A DNA stretch of 64,000 nucleotides from Rhodococcus rhodnii (GCA_000720375.1 JOAA01000040.1:19054-83053), one strand, 5' to 3'. Positions 1-8,620 are shown, counted from the first letter of the stretch. Notes: generated by a model from the letters alone, not told the origin. A program made the numbers and translations.

Positions 1-688
1 CATCCCTGGTGAAGTCGCTGTGCACGACAACCCCTGCCCGCTTACCCCGCTTGGCCAGACCTTCCACGAACCCGTCCACCCGGTCGCGGGCAGTGAGCAG
101 AGTGTTCGGCCCGGCAAGGACACCGAACGTCTTGTGGCCCTGATCCACCAGCGCAGCCGCCAGATCCTTGGCGCCCGCGCGGTTCTGCGGCAGGACCGTG
201 TCCGCCCCGAGCTTGTCCTGGCCGATCACCACGGCTCGGCCGCCGCCTGCGACGAACTCCGCGATCGCCTGGGCCACCTGCCTGGTGTGGGCGTTGTCGG
301 TGGTCCGGCTGCCGACCATGATCAGGGCCCGGGCTCGGCGCGCCCGCATCGTGCTGACGTACCGCAGTTCCTGTTCCTGGCGCCGCAACGTTGTGCCCAG
401 CATCATTTCGCCGGTTGGTTCGACGGCTGCCATCGCTGCCGCCGCTATCACCGAGAAGTACGGATCCTGGATGTCCGGGACCACCAGTCCGACCACGTCA
501 CTGCGGCCGCGGGCAATCGCCTGCGCGAAGGTGTTGGCCGTGTAGCCCAGCTCCTGCGCCGCGGCCAGCACGCGTTCCCGCAACCCGGCCCCGACCACGC
601 GTTCGCTGCCGTTCACGACCCGCGATGCCGTCGCCAGGGAGACCCCGGCGCGCTCCGCCACTTCCGCGAGGGTGACCTGTGACCCCAC
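1..688 (-). CDS. LacI-family transcriptional regulator (3' end outside window)
   Basis: DNA-binding transcription factor that would respond to a sugar ligand. On the minus strand the protein opens with a LacI helix-turn-helix (VTLAEVAERAGVSLATASRV, about residues 5-24), followed by the hinge helix and the periplasmic-binding-protein-like core (LVVPDIQDPYF, VVIGQDKL). Only about 229 codons are present because the gene runs off the left edge; the family is usually about 330-340 aa. The GTG start at 688 is chosen because GGGAGG lies 6-7 nt upstream and the HTH begins right after it. A 16-bp near-palindrome sits 19 bp upstream of the start (707-722) and resembles sites before the neighbouring pectate lyase gene, so autoregulation and control of that gene are likely inferences. 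Confidence 0.9.
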   Translation of the reverse strand, partial: MGSQVTLAEVAERAGVSLATASRVVNGSERVVGAGLRERVLAAAQELGYTANTFAQAIARGRSDVVGLVVPDIQDPYFSVIAAAAMAAVEPTGEMMLGTTLRRQEQELRYVSTMRARRARALIMVGSRTTDNAHTRQVAQAIAEFVAGGGRAVVIGQDKLGADTVLPQNRAGAKDLAAALVDQGHKTFGVLAGPNTLLTARDRVDGFVEGLAKRGKRAGVVVHSDFTRD

Positions 689-706
689 GCCCGACCTCCC
701 GATCGA

Positions 707-722
707 TGGAAACCGCTTTCCA
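707..722. promoter_or_regulatory. LacI-type operator before the partial regulator gene
   Basis: TGGAAACCGCTTTCCA is palindromic except for one base pair near the centre, the usual form of LacI-family operators. It lies 19 bp upstream of the regulator start codon. Its core GAAAc-CG-CTTTC differs by one base from the perfect palindrome at 1677-1690, suggesting that the same repressor binds both. Confidence 0.6.
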
Positions 723-795
723 AGCGTACGGGGTTCAGTCTGCGTGACGCGAGAGCCAAGGCGGGGCCGCGTGTCGCAGTCCCGCCCGCCGCACT

Positions 796-1587
796 CTACC
801 GATAGATGATGTCGGACGAGGAGTAGACGCAGTTCCTGCCGTCCGCGCCGGTCCCGACCTTCTTGGACTCGCCTTCACCCTTCTTCACACCGTTGTACTT
901 GTCGCAGATGGTGACCTTCCGGCTGCTGTCGCCGACGATCGTCACCTTGCTCAACCGCGCGGTGTCGCCGTAGTTCACGTTGATGCTGACGACGTTCTTC
1001 GCCGACATCTCGACCCGCACGTTCTCCACGCGCACGTGCCGCGTCTGCGGGTTGTTGCTGCAGTTTCCGCAGGTCCGGACCAGTTTTCCGATGCCTTGTG
1101 CGGCGAAGTTGCGGATGATCATCGTGCCGGGGGCGTTGTGCTGGAAGACCTTGTCGCTCGCGCTCAGCGCGCCGCCGCCGTCGATGGTCATCGTCTGCGA
1201 GGCCGAGGTGCCCTTGAACGTGGCGGCGTCCTCACCCACGTCTTCCCACCACACGTTACGCAACGTGCACGTGCCCATGCAGTGCACGCCGTCCGCGCCG
1301 GGTTTGCCGATGATGACGTTGGACAGAGTCGCGCCGTCGGCGAGTTCGAACACCGCCTTCTGGCTTTCGCTCCCGCCGCCACCGCCCAGCCCCTGTGGAA
1401 TGACACGCTTCATGCCGTAGTCCCGTGAACCAGAGACCTTCACCGTGCTCGTCACGGTTTCCTGGCCGTTCGCCGGCGGTATCGTCACCGCTGCCGACGC
1501 GGGTTGCGCGACCACCACCATCGCGCTGGCCGCAGCGGCACCTGTGACAACACCAGACAGAACGCGAAGCCACCTCTTCGTGGCCAT
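796..1587 (-). CDS. secreted pectate lyase, PL3 family
   Basis: Extracellular beta-elimination enzyme acting on de-esterified pectin (polygalacturonate). The 263-aa product has a signal peptide (hydrophobic stretch then AQPASA cleavage, about residues 10-32). A short right-handed parallel beta-helix core follows, with PL3 features: a VFELADGATLSNVIIG-like rung, GADGVHCMGTCTLRNVWWEDV, and Cys pairs (CMGTC, CGNC) typical of small fungal/actinobacterial PL3 enzymes. The ATG at 1587 is used rather than the longer upstream reading because GGAGG precedes it by about 5 nt and the signal peptide starts there. It carries no binding module. The gene lies just upstream of the partial LacI gene on the same strand, and two GAAAG-N2-CTTTC inverted repeats lie in its leader, so pectin-fragment-induced derepression is plausible. 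Confidence 0.88.
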   Translation of the reverse strand: MATKRWLRVLSGVVTGAAAASAMVVVAQPASAAVTIPPANGQETVTSTVKVSGSRDYGMKRVIPQGLGGGGGSESQKAVFELADGATLSNVIIGKPGADGVHCMGTCTLRNVWWEDVGEDAATFKGTSASQTMTIDGGGALSASDKVFQHNAPGTMIIRNFAAQGIGKLVRTCGNCSNNPQTRHVRVENVRVEMSAKNVVSINVNYGDTARLSKVTIVGDSSRKVTICDKYNGVKKGEGESKKVGTGADGRNCVYSSSDIIYR

Positions 1588-1676
1588 AGAACCTCCGATA
1601 GCACCTCGTGGTTTCGCTGTCCCCAAAGGGAAGCGCTGCAATGTGCGAACCGGTTCCATCGATGGACGGTACGACA

Positions 1677-1690
1677 GGAAAGCGCTTTCC
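1677..1690. promoter_or_regulatory. perfect LacI-type palindrome upstream of pectate lyase
   Basis: GGAAAGCGCTTTCC is a perfect 14-bp palindrome with the central CG typical of LacI-family operators. It lies about 90 bp upstream of the pectate lyase start and 40 bp (centre to centre) from a second site with the same GAAAG-N2-CTTTC core. Confidence 0.65.
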
Positions 1691-1716
1691 GCAAGGTTTC
1701 GACGCATGCCCCGCAT

Positions 1717-1730
1717 TGAAAGCCCTTTCA
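1717..1730. promoter_or_regulatory. second GAAAG-N2-CTTTC site upstream of pectate lyase
   Basis: TGAAAGCCCTTTCA has perfect 6-bp arms around CC. It shares the arms of the site at 1677-1690 and is spaced 40 bp from it, close to four helical turns, which would suit looping or cooperative binding. A further small palindrome, TTTCCTGGAAA, is at 1753-1763. Confidence 0.45.
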
Positions 1731-1842
1731 TTTCTTACCCGAATCTTGGTGCTTTCCTGGAAATCCGCTGTCCGGGTGTTTCCCATGCCGTCTCCACAGT
1801 GGAGGTATCAGATCATCCGATCAGGCAAGGGAAACAGCAACA

Positions 1843-2343
1843 ATGCGCAACAAGGTTCGTAGTCGCGTCGGTGTCGTGGCCGGAGGGTTGGCGGCCACGC
1901 TGGTCCTCGTTGGATGCTCAACTGGAAACGCGGACACCCAGACCGCGCCCGCGCCGCAGCTGCCGTCACGGGAGGACATCGCGAAGCAGTTCGACACCTG
2001 GAACGCGGCATTGGCCACCGGTGACCCCAACAAGGTCGCGGACCTGTACGCGCCCGACGCGGTACTTCTGCCGACGGTGTCGAACAACGTCCGGACCACC
2101 CGCGCGGAAATCGTCGACTACTTCCAGACCTTCCTGCAGAGCAAGCCGGCGGGCACCATCGACGAGGAAGTCATCAAGGTCATCGACGCGGACACCGCGA
2201 TCAACACCGGCGTCTACCACTTCAACCTGACCAAGGACGGCAAGGCACAGCGGGTCGATGCCCGATACACCTACGTCTACGAGCTGGTCAACGGCAAGTG
2301 GCTGATCCTCAACCACCACTCGTCCGCCATGCCCGAAGGCTGA
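1843..2343 (+). CDS. SgcJ/EcaC-like (SnoaL/DUF4440 fold) lipoprotein
   Basis: A 166-aa exported lipoprotein: basic N-terminus, hydrophobic segment and lipobox LVGC (Cys about residue 25), then a short linker. A cone-shaped NTF2/SnoaL-type domain of the SgcJ/EcaC family follows, recognisable from 'WNAALATGDPNKVADLYAPDAVLLPT' spread over residues 47-75 and the terminal WLILNHHSS. Members of this family are annotated as oxidoreductase-like or as CaMKII-association-domain-like, and the exact reaction is unknown. The start has AAGGGA about 12 nt upstream. The 3' end overlaps the convergent histidine kinase gene by 35 bp. Confidence 0.8.
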   Translation: MRNKVRSRVGVVAGGLAATLVLVGCSTGNADTQTAPAPQLPSREDIAKQFDTWNAALATGDPNKVADLYAPDAVLLPTVSNNVRTTRAEIVDYFQTFLQSKPAGTIDEEVIKVIDADTAINTGVYHFNLTKDGKAQRVDARYTYVYELVNGKWLILNHHSSAMPEG

Positions 2344-3667
2344 TCCGGACACACAGACCGCCGCCGGCGGCACTGGTCAGGCTGACCGTGCCGCCGTCGT
2401 CAGTCACCAACTGCTTCACGATCGCCAGGCCCAGCCCGGAGCCGGACGGCCCGGTCGTGCCCGGTCCGCGCCAGAACCGGTCGAACGCTCGCTGCCGGTC
2501 GGCTTCGGGCAGCCCCGGTCCCTCATCGGAGACCTCCAGCACGACCTGATCGCCCTCGTGCCTGCTCCGAACGCCGATGGTGGCACCGTCCGGCGACACC
2601 TCCAGGGCGTTGGACAGCACGTTGTCCAGCACCTGCTCCAGATTCCCCGGACTGACAAGCACTTCGTCGTCAGTGGGCTCGGCGCGCAACACCACGCCAC
2701 GTTCCGCCGCAGCCGCCCGCCACACCTCGAACCGATCGGAGACGACATCGCTGACCCGCATCCGTTCCGGCGTACCCACCGCGGCCTCGGCCCGTGCCAA
2801 GGTCAGCAGACCGTTGACCAAACGGCTCATCCGCACGACTTCCGCAGTGGCCAGATCGACGTCCTCCCGTACCAACGGATCCGACGCACCGTCGGCGATG
2901 TTGTCCAGCGACAGCCGCAAAGCGGTGAGCGGCGTGCGCAATTGGTGAGAGGCGTCAGCGATGAACGAACGCTGCGAGCGGACAAGCGTGTCGATGGTCT
3001 CCGCTGCGTTGTTGAGAGTCCGGGCCAACGTACGGGTCTCGGTCGGCCCGGTCTCCTCGGCACGGGCGCCGAGATCACCGTCCCGCAGTCGGCGAGCCAT
3101 CCGGTTGAGTTCACGGAACGGACGAGTCAGCCGCCGCGCCAGCAACGCACCGAGAATCGCGGCGACGATCAGCACAGCAACGGCAAGCCCGGCGCGGAAT
3201 CCCCAGATCTGCACCTGCCGTTCGTTCAACGGATCGGACGGATAGCTGACGCGCACCGCGCCCACGACCGCGCCGGTCGAATCCCGCGCGGGCACAGCCA
3301 GCACCAAGCCCTCAGCGCCCAATGCGGGCGCGTGACCCCACTCGATATGCTCCCGTCCGCTCAGCGCGGCCGTGAATGCGGCGTCGTTCGGTGCGACGGG
3401 CAGGGGAAGCGGGGTGGCCGCCGTCCCGTTGGCGAGCAGCACGTCCAGCCGGCCCGGCGACTCCTGCTGGTAGGCGGCCACCAGCTGAACCAATGCCTGC
3501 CGCGACGGTGCGGGGACCAGCAACGCCGCGGCGGACGCTTCCCTGTGCACCGAGGTTTCCACGTCTCCACGCAACTGTCCGGTGAGGACGAACGCGACCG
3601 GAACCGTGAACGCCGCGATGGCCACCGCGACAAGAAGCACATAGCTGACGACAAGTCTGCGGTTCAT
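2309..3667 (-). CDS. sensor histidine kinase
   Basis: Membrane sensor kinase of a two-component pair, 452 aa. It has two transmembrane segments (about residues 7-29 and 155-177) flanking an extracytoplasmic domain of about 125 aa. Next come a HAMP linker (about 178-230) and the HisKA phosphoacceptor box SHQLRTPLTAL with His241. An HATPase domain follows with N (NVLSNALEVS), G1 (DEGPGLP) and G2 (GSGLGLAIV) boxes. The start ATG overlaps the last base of the response regulator stop codon (TGATG), so the two are translationally coupled. The signal is unknown; the region is otherwise devoted to carbohydrate use, but no direct link is visible. Confidence 0.92.
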   Translation of the reverse strand: MNRRLVVSYVLLVAVAIAAFTVPVAFVLTGQLRGDVETSVHREASAAALLVPAPSRQALVQLVAAYQQESPGRLDVLLANGTAATPLPLPVAPNDAAFTAALSGREHIEWGHAPALGAEGLVLAVPARDSTGAVVGAVRVSYPSDPLNERQVQIWGFRAGLAVAVLIVAAILGALLARRLTRPFRELNRMARRLRDGDLGARAEETGPTETRTLARTLNNAAETIDTLVRSQRSFIADASHQLRTPLTALRLSLDNIADGASDPLVREDVDLATAEVVRMSRLVNGLLTLARAEAAVGTPERMRVSDVVSDRFEVWRAAAAERGVVLRAEPTDDEVLVSPGNLEQVLDNVLSNALEVSPDGATIGVRSRHEGDQVVLEVSDEGPGLPEADRQRAFDRFWRGPGTTGPSGSGLGLAIVKQLVTDDGGTVSLTSAAGGGLCVRISLRAWRTSGG

Positions 3668-4341
3668 CAGGAGGTGACCAACCGAAAGCCGACTCCCCGC
3701 ACGGTTTCCACGGTCACTACGTCGCCGAGCTTGCGCCGCAGTGCTCCGATGTGGACGTCGAGTGTCTTGGTAGGACCGAACCAGTTGGTGTCCCAGACCG
3801 CTTCCATGATCTGCTCACGGGTCAGCGCGGCACCGGGTTCCTCGGCGAGGAACACCAGGAGGTCGTATTCCTTGGGAGACAACGAGATCTCCACACCATC
3901 CAGCCAGACCCGCCTGGACCGCCGGTCGATCACCAGCCGCCCGCCCGCGTACTCGGAGGCCGACGGCTGAGCGGACGCGGTCTTGACCCGCCGCAGCACC
4001 GCCCTGATCCTGGCAACGACCTCTCTGACCCCGAACGGCTTGGAGATGTAGTCGTCCGCGCCGAGTTCCAGGCCGACCACCCGATCGGTCTCGTCCGCCC
4101 GCGCGCTGATGACGATGATCGGGACATCCCCACGCGCTCGCAGCTCCCGGCACACGTCGAGACCGTCCGTGTCGGGCAGGCCGAGATCCAGCAGCACGAC
4201 CCCGCCGGGATCGGCCGCGAGCGCCTCGGCACCAGTACGAACCCAGTCCACTTCGAACCCGTAGCGCCCCAGACCGCGCCGCAGGGATTCGGCAATCGGC
4301 TCGTCATCCTCCACCAACAACACCCGCACGCGGCCGATCAT
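3667..4341 (-). CDS. OmpR-family response regulator
   Basis: Cytoplasmic DNA-binding response regulator of 224 aa paired with the adjacent histidine kinase. The receiver domain carries the acidic pair EDD (11-13), phosphoacceptor Asp52 (LLDLGLPDTDG) and the conserved KPF lysine. A winged-helix Trans_reg_C domain follows (SLSPKEYDLLVFL, VDVHIGALRRKLG, VRGVGFRL). The start at 4341 puts the receiver beta-1 strand immediately after Met; an upstream in-frame ATG at 4371 would add ten residues and has no better ribosome site. The gene lies 40 bp downstream of the LacI gene on the same strand, so partial cotranscription with it is possible. Confidence 0.9.
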   Translation of the reverse strand: MIGRVRVLLVEDDEPIAESLRRGLGRYGFEVDWVRTGAEALAADPGGVVLLDLGLPDTDGLDVCRELRARGDVPIIVISARADETDRVVGLELGADDYISKPFGVREVVARIRAVLRRVKTASAQPSASEYAGGRLVIDRRSRRVWLDGVEISLSPKEYDLLVFLAEEPGAALTREQIMEAVWDTNWFGPTKTLDVHIGALRRKLGDVVTVETVRGVGFRLVTS

Positions 4342-4381
4342 GCCATCAGCCCGCAGCGCACGGCGACACATTCGCTGTCCA

Positions 4382-5392
4382 CTATGGATGGCGCGGTGGG
4401 GCCGTGCTCGAGCGGATGATCAGCTCGGTCGGGACACTGACCGTGGCGGCACCCCGCTGTTCGCCCGCGATCTCGGCGAGCAATGCGGCCACGGCATCGC
4501 TGCCGACCGCCTCAAAGGACTGACGGACGGTCGTGAGCGGCGGCCAGAAGTACGCCGCGTCCTCCATGTCGTCAAATCCGACAACACTCACGTCGCCAGG
4601 CACCTCCCGGCCCAGTTCATGCAGGGCACGCAACAGGCCGAGCGCCATCTGGTCATTGGCCGCGAAGACGGCCGTGACGTCGTCTGGCAGTCGAAGGCCG
4701 TGGTCGTAGCCCGACTGCGATGACCAATCGCCGGTCAGCGCAGGCGGCACTTCGCGGCCGGCTCGTTCCAGCGTCGCGCGCCAGGACTTCAGGCGCCGTC
4801 CGGCGGAGTAGGACTCGGGTGGGCCGGAGATGTGCCAGACGGTCGGGTGGCCGAGGTCGAGCAGGTGCTGGGTCGCGAAGGCAGCGCCCTCCGCCTGGTC
4901 GGTGTCGACGACGGGATAGTCGTAGTGGGCACTGGAATCGATGACGACAACGGGAAGACCCTGCGGCAGTTCGATGTCGCTTTCGTCCAGTTGGTGCTGT
5001 TCGATGAGGATGATGACGCCGTCGACCGCTTGCTCGTTGAGCCGGTTGAAAGCACCGGTGACCTCGCCCTGGGACGGCTCGGTCACCGGCATGAGGATGA
5101 TCGAGAAGCCCTTGGCCACGACCGCGGCGGCGATGGCGTTGAGGGTGCGGCTGTTGCCGAAGGCGGGCGCGGTGGACATGATCACGCCGATGTTGCGGAA
5201 CTGGCCGTTGCGCAGGGCACGGGCCGCGCTGTTCGGCCGGTAGCCGACGCGACGCATCGCGGCCATCACTCGTTCGCGGGTGGCGCGGTCGACATTGGAC
5301 TTGCCGTTGGCGACCCGGGAGACGGTCTGGCCCGACACCCCCGCCTCGCGGGCCACGTCGGCCATCGATGGGCCTCTTGTACGGCCGACCAC
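4382..5392 (-). CDS. LacI-family repressor of the arabinogalactan locus
   Basis: A 336-aa sugar-responsive repressor with an N-terminal HTH (MADVAREAGVSGQTVSRVAN), hinge helix, and a complete type-I periplasmic-binding-like effector domain (NIGVIMST, DGVIILI, GFDDMEDAAYF). GTG at 5392 is preferred because GAGGGAG lies about 6 nt upstream; the longer TTG reading from 5419 would run into the operator. It is divergently transcribed from the permease-hydrolase operon starting at 5511. Two identical, inverted 14-bp palindromic sites lie between the two genes. Control of that operon and of itself is therefore a strong inference; the inducer is probably a galactose- or arabinose-containing oligosaccharide. 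Confidence 0.92.
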   Translation of the reverse strand: MVGRTRGPSMADVAREAGVSGQTVSRVANGKSNVDRATRERVMAAMRRVGYRPNSAARALRNGQFRNIGVIMSTAPAFGNSRTLNAIAAAVVAKGFSIILMPVTEPSQGEVTGAFNRLNEQAVDGVIILIEQHQLDESDIELPQGLPVVVIDSSAHYDYPVVDTDQAEGAAFATQHLLDLGHPTVWHISGPPESYSAGRRLKSWRATLERAGREVPPALTGDWSSQSGYDHGLRLPDDVTAVFAANDQMALGLLRALHELGREVPGDVSVVGFDDMEDAAYFWPPLTTVRQSFEAVGSDAVAALLAEIAGEQRGAATVSVPTELIIRSSTAPPRHP

Positions 5393-5419
5393 GGGTGTCT
5401 CCCTCGATGTCCTGGACAA

Positions 5420-5433
5420 TGTTTACGTCAACA
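5420..5433. promoter_or_regulatory. LacI operator O1 of the arabinogalactan locus
   Basis: TGTTTACGTCAACA is an imperfect palindrome centred on ACGT. It lies 28 bp upstream of the LacI start and is the exact reverse complement of the site at 5454-5467. The 34-bp centre spacing in a divergent promoter is typical of a repressor controlling both directions. Confidence 0.75.
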
Positions 5434-5453
5434 AGATAGCCTCCGCGCGTCCA

Positions 5454-5467
5454 TGTTGACGTAAACA
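5454..5467. promoter_or_regulatory. LacI operator O2 of the arabinogalactan locus
   Basis: TGTTGACGTAAACA is the exact reverse complement of O1 and ends 43 bp before the first permease start codon, where it would overlap or abut that operon's promoter. Confidence 0.75.
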
Positions 5468-5510
5468 TCGCGCCGGGTCGGTCGGTCCGGCGCCGGCCAA
5501 CGGAGCGACG

Positions 5511-6395
5511 ATGACGTCCACGCGCAGGCGCCGCCACTGGCGCGGCTGGCTGTTCGTCGCCCCGTTCCTGCTGGTGTTCGCGCTGGTCTTCCTCGCCCCG
5601 ATCGGCTACGCCTTCGGCCTGAGCCTCTTTCGTGACCAGGCGTTCTTCGGCGGCACGACGTTCGTCGGAGCCGACAACTACGCACTGGTCCTCGGCGACC
5701 CGAAGTTCTGGGAGTCGTTCCTGCGGGTCCTGCTGTTCCTCGCGATCCAGGTGCCGGTCATGCTGCTGCTGGCGCTCATCGCCGCGCTCGCGATCGACAG
5801 CGCACGGCTGCACGCGGCCGGGTTCTTCCGGATCGTGATCTTCCTGCCGTACGCCGTGCCCGCGGTGGTCGCCACGCTGATGTGGGGGTTCATGTACGGC
5901 GACCACTTCGGACTCGCCGCGGACCTGAACCGTCTATTCGGGACGGATGCCATCAAACCGCTGTCGGGTGGCTGGACGCTCGCCTCGATCGGCAACATCG
6001 TCACGTGGGAGTTCGTCGGCTACAACATGCTGATCTTCTACTCGGCACTGAAGGTCGTCCCCACTGACCTGTACGAGGCGGCGGCCATCGACGGCGCCGG
6101 AGCGATGCGCACCATCTTCAGCATCAAGATCCCGGCACTGCGCGGCGCGCTGATGATCGCCACGATCTTCTCGATCATCGGCAGTTTCCAGCTGTTCAAC
6201 GAGCCGAACATCCTGCGCACGCTGATCCCCAACGTGATCAGCACGTACTACACGCCGAACATGTACGCCTACAACCTTTCCTTCGCGGGTCAGCAGTACA
6301 ACTACTCCGCCACGGTCGCGATCGTGATGGGTGTGCTCACCGCGATCATCGCCTACGTCGTGCAACTGCGCGGTGCGCGGAAAGGCATGCGATGA
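5511..6395 (+). CDS. carbohydrate ABC transporter permease (MalF/LacF type)
   Basis: Inner-membrane permease of a CUT1-family sugar ABC importer, 294 aa. About six transmembrane segments are visible (first WLFVAPFLLVFALVFLAPIGY, last ATVAIVMGVLTAIIAYV), and the EAA loop EAAAIDGAGAMRTIFSIKIP that docks to the ATPase lies near residues 190-210. The ATG has GGAG about 7 nt upstream. It is the first gene of the divergent operon controlled by the two LacI sites. No ATPase gene is present in the cluster; in actinomycetes CUT1 importers commonly share an MsiK-type ATPase encoded elsewhere, which I infer here. Confidence 0.93.
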   Translation: MTSTRRRRHWRGWLFVAPFLLVFALVFLAPIGYAFGLSLFRDQAFFGGTTFVGADNYALVLGDPKFWESFLRVLLFLAIQVPVMLLLALIAALAIDSARLHAAGFFRIVIFLPYAVPAVVATLMWGFMYGDHFGLAADLNRLFGTDAIKPLSGGWTLASIGNIVTWEFVGYNMLIFYSALKVVPTDLYEAAAIDGAGAMRTIFSIKIPALRGALMIATIFSIIGSFQLFNEPNILRTLIPNVISTYYTPNMYAYNLSFAGQQYNYSATVAIVMGVLTAIIAYVVQLRGARKGMR

Positions 6396-7255
6396 GCTCA
6401 ATCTCCGTGCTACGGCCCCGCAAGTCCCGGGTACTCACAGCGGTCATGTCGCTGTACCTGATCTACACACTGTTGCCCTTGGTGTGGCTGGTGATCAGCG
6501 CGACCAAAACCCAGTCCGCACTGCTGTCCACACCGGGACTCTCGTTCGGCGGCCCGTTCTCCCTGTTCGACAACATCGTCGAGACGTTCACCTACGACAA
6601 CGGCATCTACTTCCGTTGGCTGGGCAACACTCTCCTGTACGTGGTGGCGGGCGCGGGTGGCGCGACGTTACTGGCGACCGCGGCGGGTTACGGCCTGGCG
6701 AAGTACGATTTCGCCGGCCGCAAGGCGGTTTTCGCCGTCATCCTCGGCGCCATCGCGATCCCCGGCACGGCGTTGGCCGTCCCGACCTTCCTGCTGTTCA
6801 GCGAACTCGGGCTGACCAACACGCCGCTCGCGATCATCATCCCGTCGCTGATCAGCCCGTTCGGGTTGTACCTGATCTGGATCTACGCGGCCGACGCGAT
6901 CCCCGACGAGATGCTGGAGGCCGCGCGCATCGACGGCGCCGGAGAGATCCGCATCTTCTTCACTGTGGCGTTGCGCCAACTGGTTCCCGGCATCGTCACG
7001 GTCGCGTTGTTCTCGGTCGTGTCCACATGGAACAACTACTTCCTGCCGCTGATCATGCTCAGCGAGCCGAAGTGGTATCCGCTGACCGTGGGGCTGTCCC
7101 AGTGGAACGCACAGGCCACCGGCGCCGCGGCCCGCCCTGTCTACCACCTCGTCGTCACCGGTTCGCTGCTGACGATCGTTCCGCTCGTGATCGCATTTCT
7201 TCTCCTGCAACGGTTCTGGCAGTCGGGACTGAGCGCGGGAAGCGTCAAGCAGTAA
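6392..7255 (+). CDS. carbohydrate ABC transporter permease (MalG/LacG type)
   Basis: Second permease subunit of the CUT1 importer, 287 aa. It has six transmembrane segments and the EAA loop EAARIDGAGEIRIFFTVALR before the last two helices. The ATG overlaps the stop of the first permease (ATGA), indicating translational coupling and a heterodimeric pore. Substrate is inferred from the neighbouring GH51, GH35 and GH30 enzymes to be galacto- or arabinogalacto-oligosaccharides. Confidence 0.93.
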   Translation: MSSISVLRPRKSRVLTAVMSLYLIYTLLPLVWLVISATKTQSALLSTPGLSFGGPFSLFDNIVETFTYDNGIYFRWLGNTLLYVVAGAGGATLLATAAGYGLAKYDFAGRKAVFAVILGAIAIPGTALAVPTFLLFSELGLTNTPLAIIIPSLISPFGLYLIWIYAADAIPDEMLEAARIDGAGEIRIFFTVALRQLVPGIVTVALFSVVSTWNNYFLPLIMLSEPKWYPLTVGLSQWNAQATGAAARPVYHLVVTGSLLTIVPLVIAFLLLQRFWQSGLSAGSVKQ

Positions 7256-7288
7256 CCGCCCGCACACTGTCGTGAAGGGACACACCTA

Positions 7289-8620
7289 ATGATCCGCCGC
7301 CACAGAAGGATTGCCGCGGTCGCGGCACTGGTCACCGCCATGGTGGCCGGTTGTTCGTCCGGGACGAGCACCAACCAGCCCGCCGTCACCGGCAACCAGG
7401 ACGCGGTCGACGCCGCCCTGCAGGCAGGCGGGACGATCACCTACTGGAGCTGGACGCCGTCGGGCCAGGAACAGGTCGAGGCATTCCAGAAGGAGTACCC
7501 GAAGGTCAAGGTGAACCTCGTCAACGCGGGCACCGGCAACGACCACTACACCAAGCTGCAGAACGTGATCAAGGCCGGTTCCGGCGCTCCGGACGTGGCA
7601 CAGATCGAGTACCAGGCGCTTCCCCAGTTCGCGCTGACCGACTCCTTGGTCAACCTCGACCAGTACGGCTTCGGCGCGTTCGAGAAGGACTACACCGCGT
7701 CGACATGGGCCAGCGTCAAGGTCGGCAACGGCCTCTACGGCCTGCCGCAGGACTCCGGGCCGATGGCCTTGTTCTACAACAAGGAAGTCTTCGACAAGTA
7801 CAGCATCGCGGTGCCGAAGACCTGGGACGAGTACATCGCGGCGGCCAAGAAGCTGCACGCCGCCGACCCCACCAAGTACATCACCGCCGACATCGGCAAC
7901 GCCGGTTTCACCACCAGCATGATCTGGCAGGCCGGCGGCCACCCGTTCACCACCGACGGCCGGAACGTCAAGATCAACCTGGCCGACCCGGGTGCCAAGA
8001 AGTGGACGGCCATGTGGGACCAGATGGTCCAGGGCAAGCTGCTGTCCACCATCAAGGACTGGTCCGACGACTGGTACCGGGCGATGGGCGACGGCACGAT
8101 CGCCTCGCTGATCGCCGGAGCCTGGTTCCCGGGCATCCTCAAGGAATCCGTGCCCGGCGGGGCCGGGAAGTGGGCTGTGGCACCGCTTCCGACGTATGAC
8201 GGCAAGCCGGTCACCGCGGAGAACGGCGGAAGCACGCAGTCGGTGCTCAAGCAGAGCCCCAACCAGGCACTGGCCGCGGGTTTCGTACGGTGGCTCAACA
8301 ACGGCAACGGGGTCAAGCTCTTCCTGGAAAGCGATGGCTTCCCGGCCACCAAGGCCGACCTGGCCTCGCCCGCGTTCGTCGACGAGGCCGTGCCGTACTT
8401 CGGCGGCCAGAAGATCAACCAGGTGCTCACCCAGGCCGCCAACGATGTCGCCAAGGGCTGGAGCTACCTGCCGTACCAGTTGTACGCCAACAGCATCTAC
8501 AACGACACCGTTGGCAAGTCGTACCTCAACACCACCGCTCTGGACACCGGGCTGGCCGACTGGCAGAAGGCCCTGATCGACTACGGCAACCAGCAGGGCT
8601 TCACCGTGAGCGCCGGATGA
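7289..8620 (+). CDS. sugar-binding lipoprotein of the ABC importer
   Basis: Extracytoplasmic solute-binding protein of family 1, 443 aa. The lipoprotein signal ends in the lipobox VAGC (Cys about residue 17). The mature part shows the family pattern TYWSWTPSGQEQVEAFQKEYP, PDVAQIEYQ and the hinge segment YGLPQDSGPMALFYNKEVF. It captures oligosaccharides and delivers them to the two permeases upstream. A ribosome site AAGGGA is 8-9 nt before the ATG. The stop overlaps the GH51 start (ATGA). Confidence 0.93.
   Translation: MIRRHRRIAAVAALVTAMVAGCSSGTSTNQPAVTGNQDAVDAALQAGGTITYWSWTPSGQEQVEAFQKEYPKVKVNLVNAGTGNDHYTKLQNVIKAGSGAPDVAQIEYQALPQFALTDSLVNLDQYGFGAFEKDYTASTWASVKVGNGLYGLPQDSGPMALFYNKEVFDKYSIAVPKTWDEYIAAAKKLHAADPTKYITADIGNAGFTTSMIWQAGGHPFTTDGRNVKINLADPGAKKWTAMWDQMVQGKLLSTIKDWSDDWYRAMGDGTIASLIAGAWFPGILKESVPGGAGKWAVAPLPTYDGKPVTAENGGSTQSVLKQSPNQALAAGFVRWLNNGNGVKLFLESDGFPATKADLASPAFVDEAVPYFGGQKINQVLTQAANDVAKGWSYLPYQLYANSIYNDTVGKSYLNTTALDTGLADWQKALIDYGNQQGFTVSAG

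Noticed and set aside
1647..1656. GAACCGGTTC palindrome between pectate lyase and its operators
   Set aside because: Perfect but only 10 bp and unlike the other sites; such short palindromes are common in GC-rich DNA.
2558..3970. Long plus-strand open frame opposite the histidine kinase and response regulator
   Set aside because: It is antisense to two clear protein families, has no family features, and reflects the GC-rich third-position bias that opens antisense frames.
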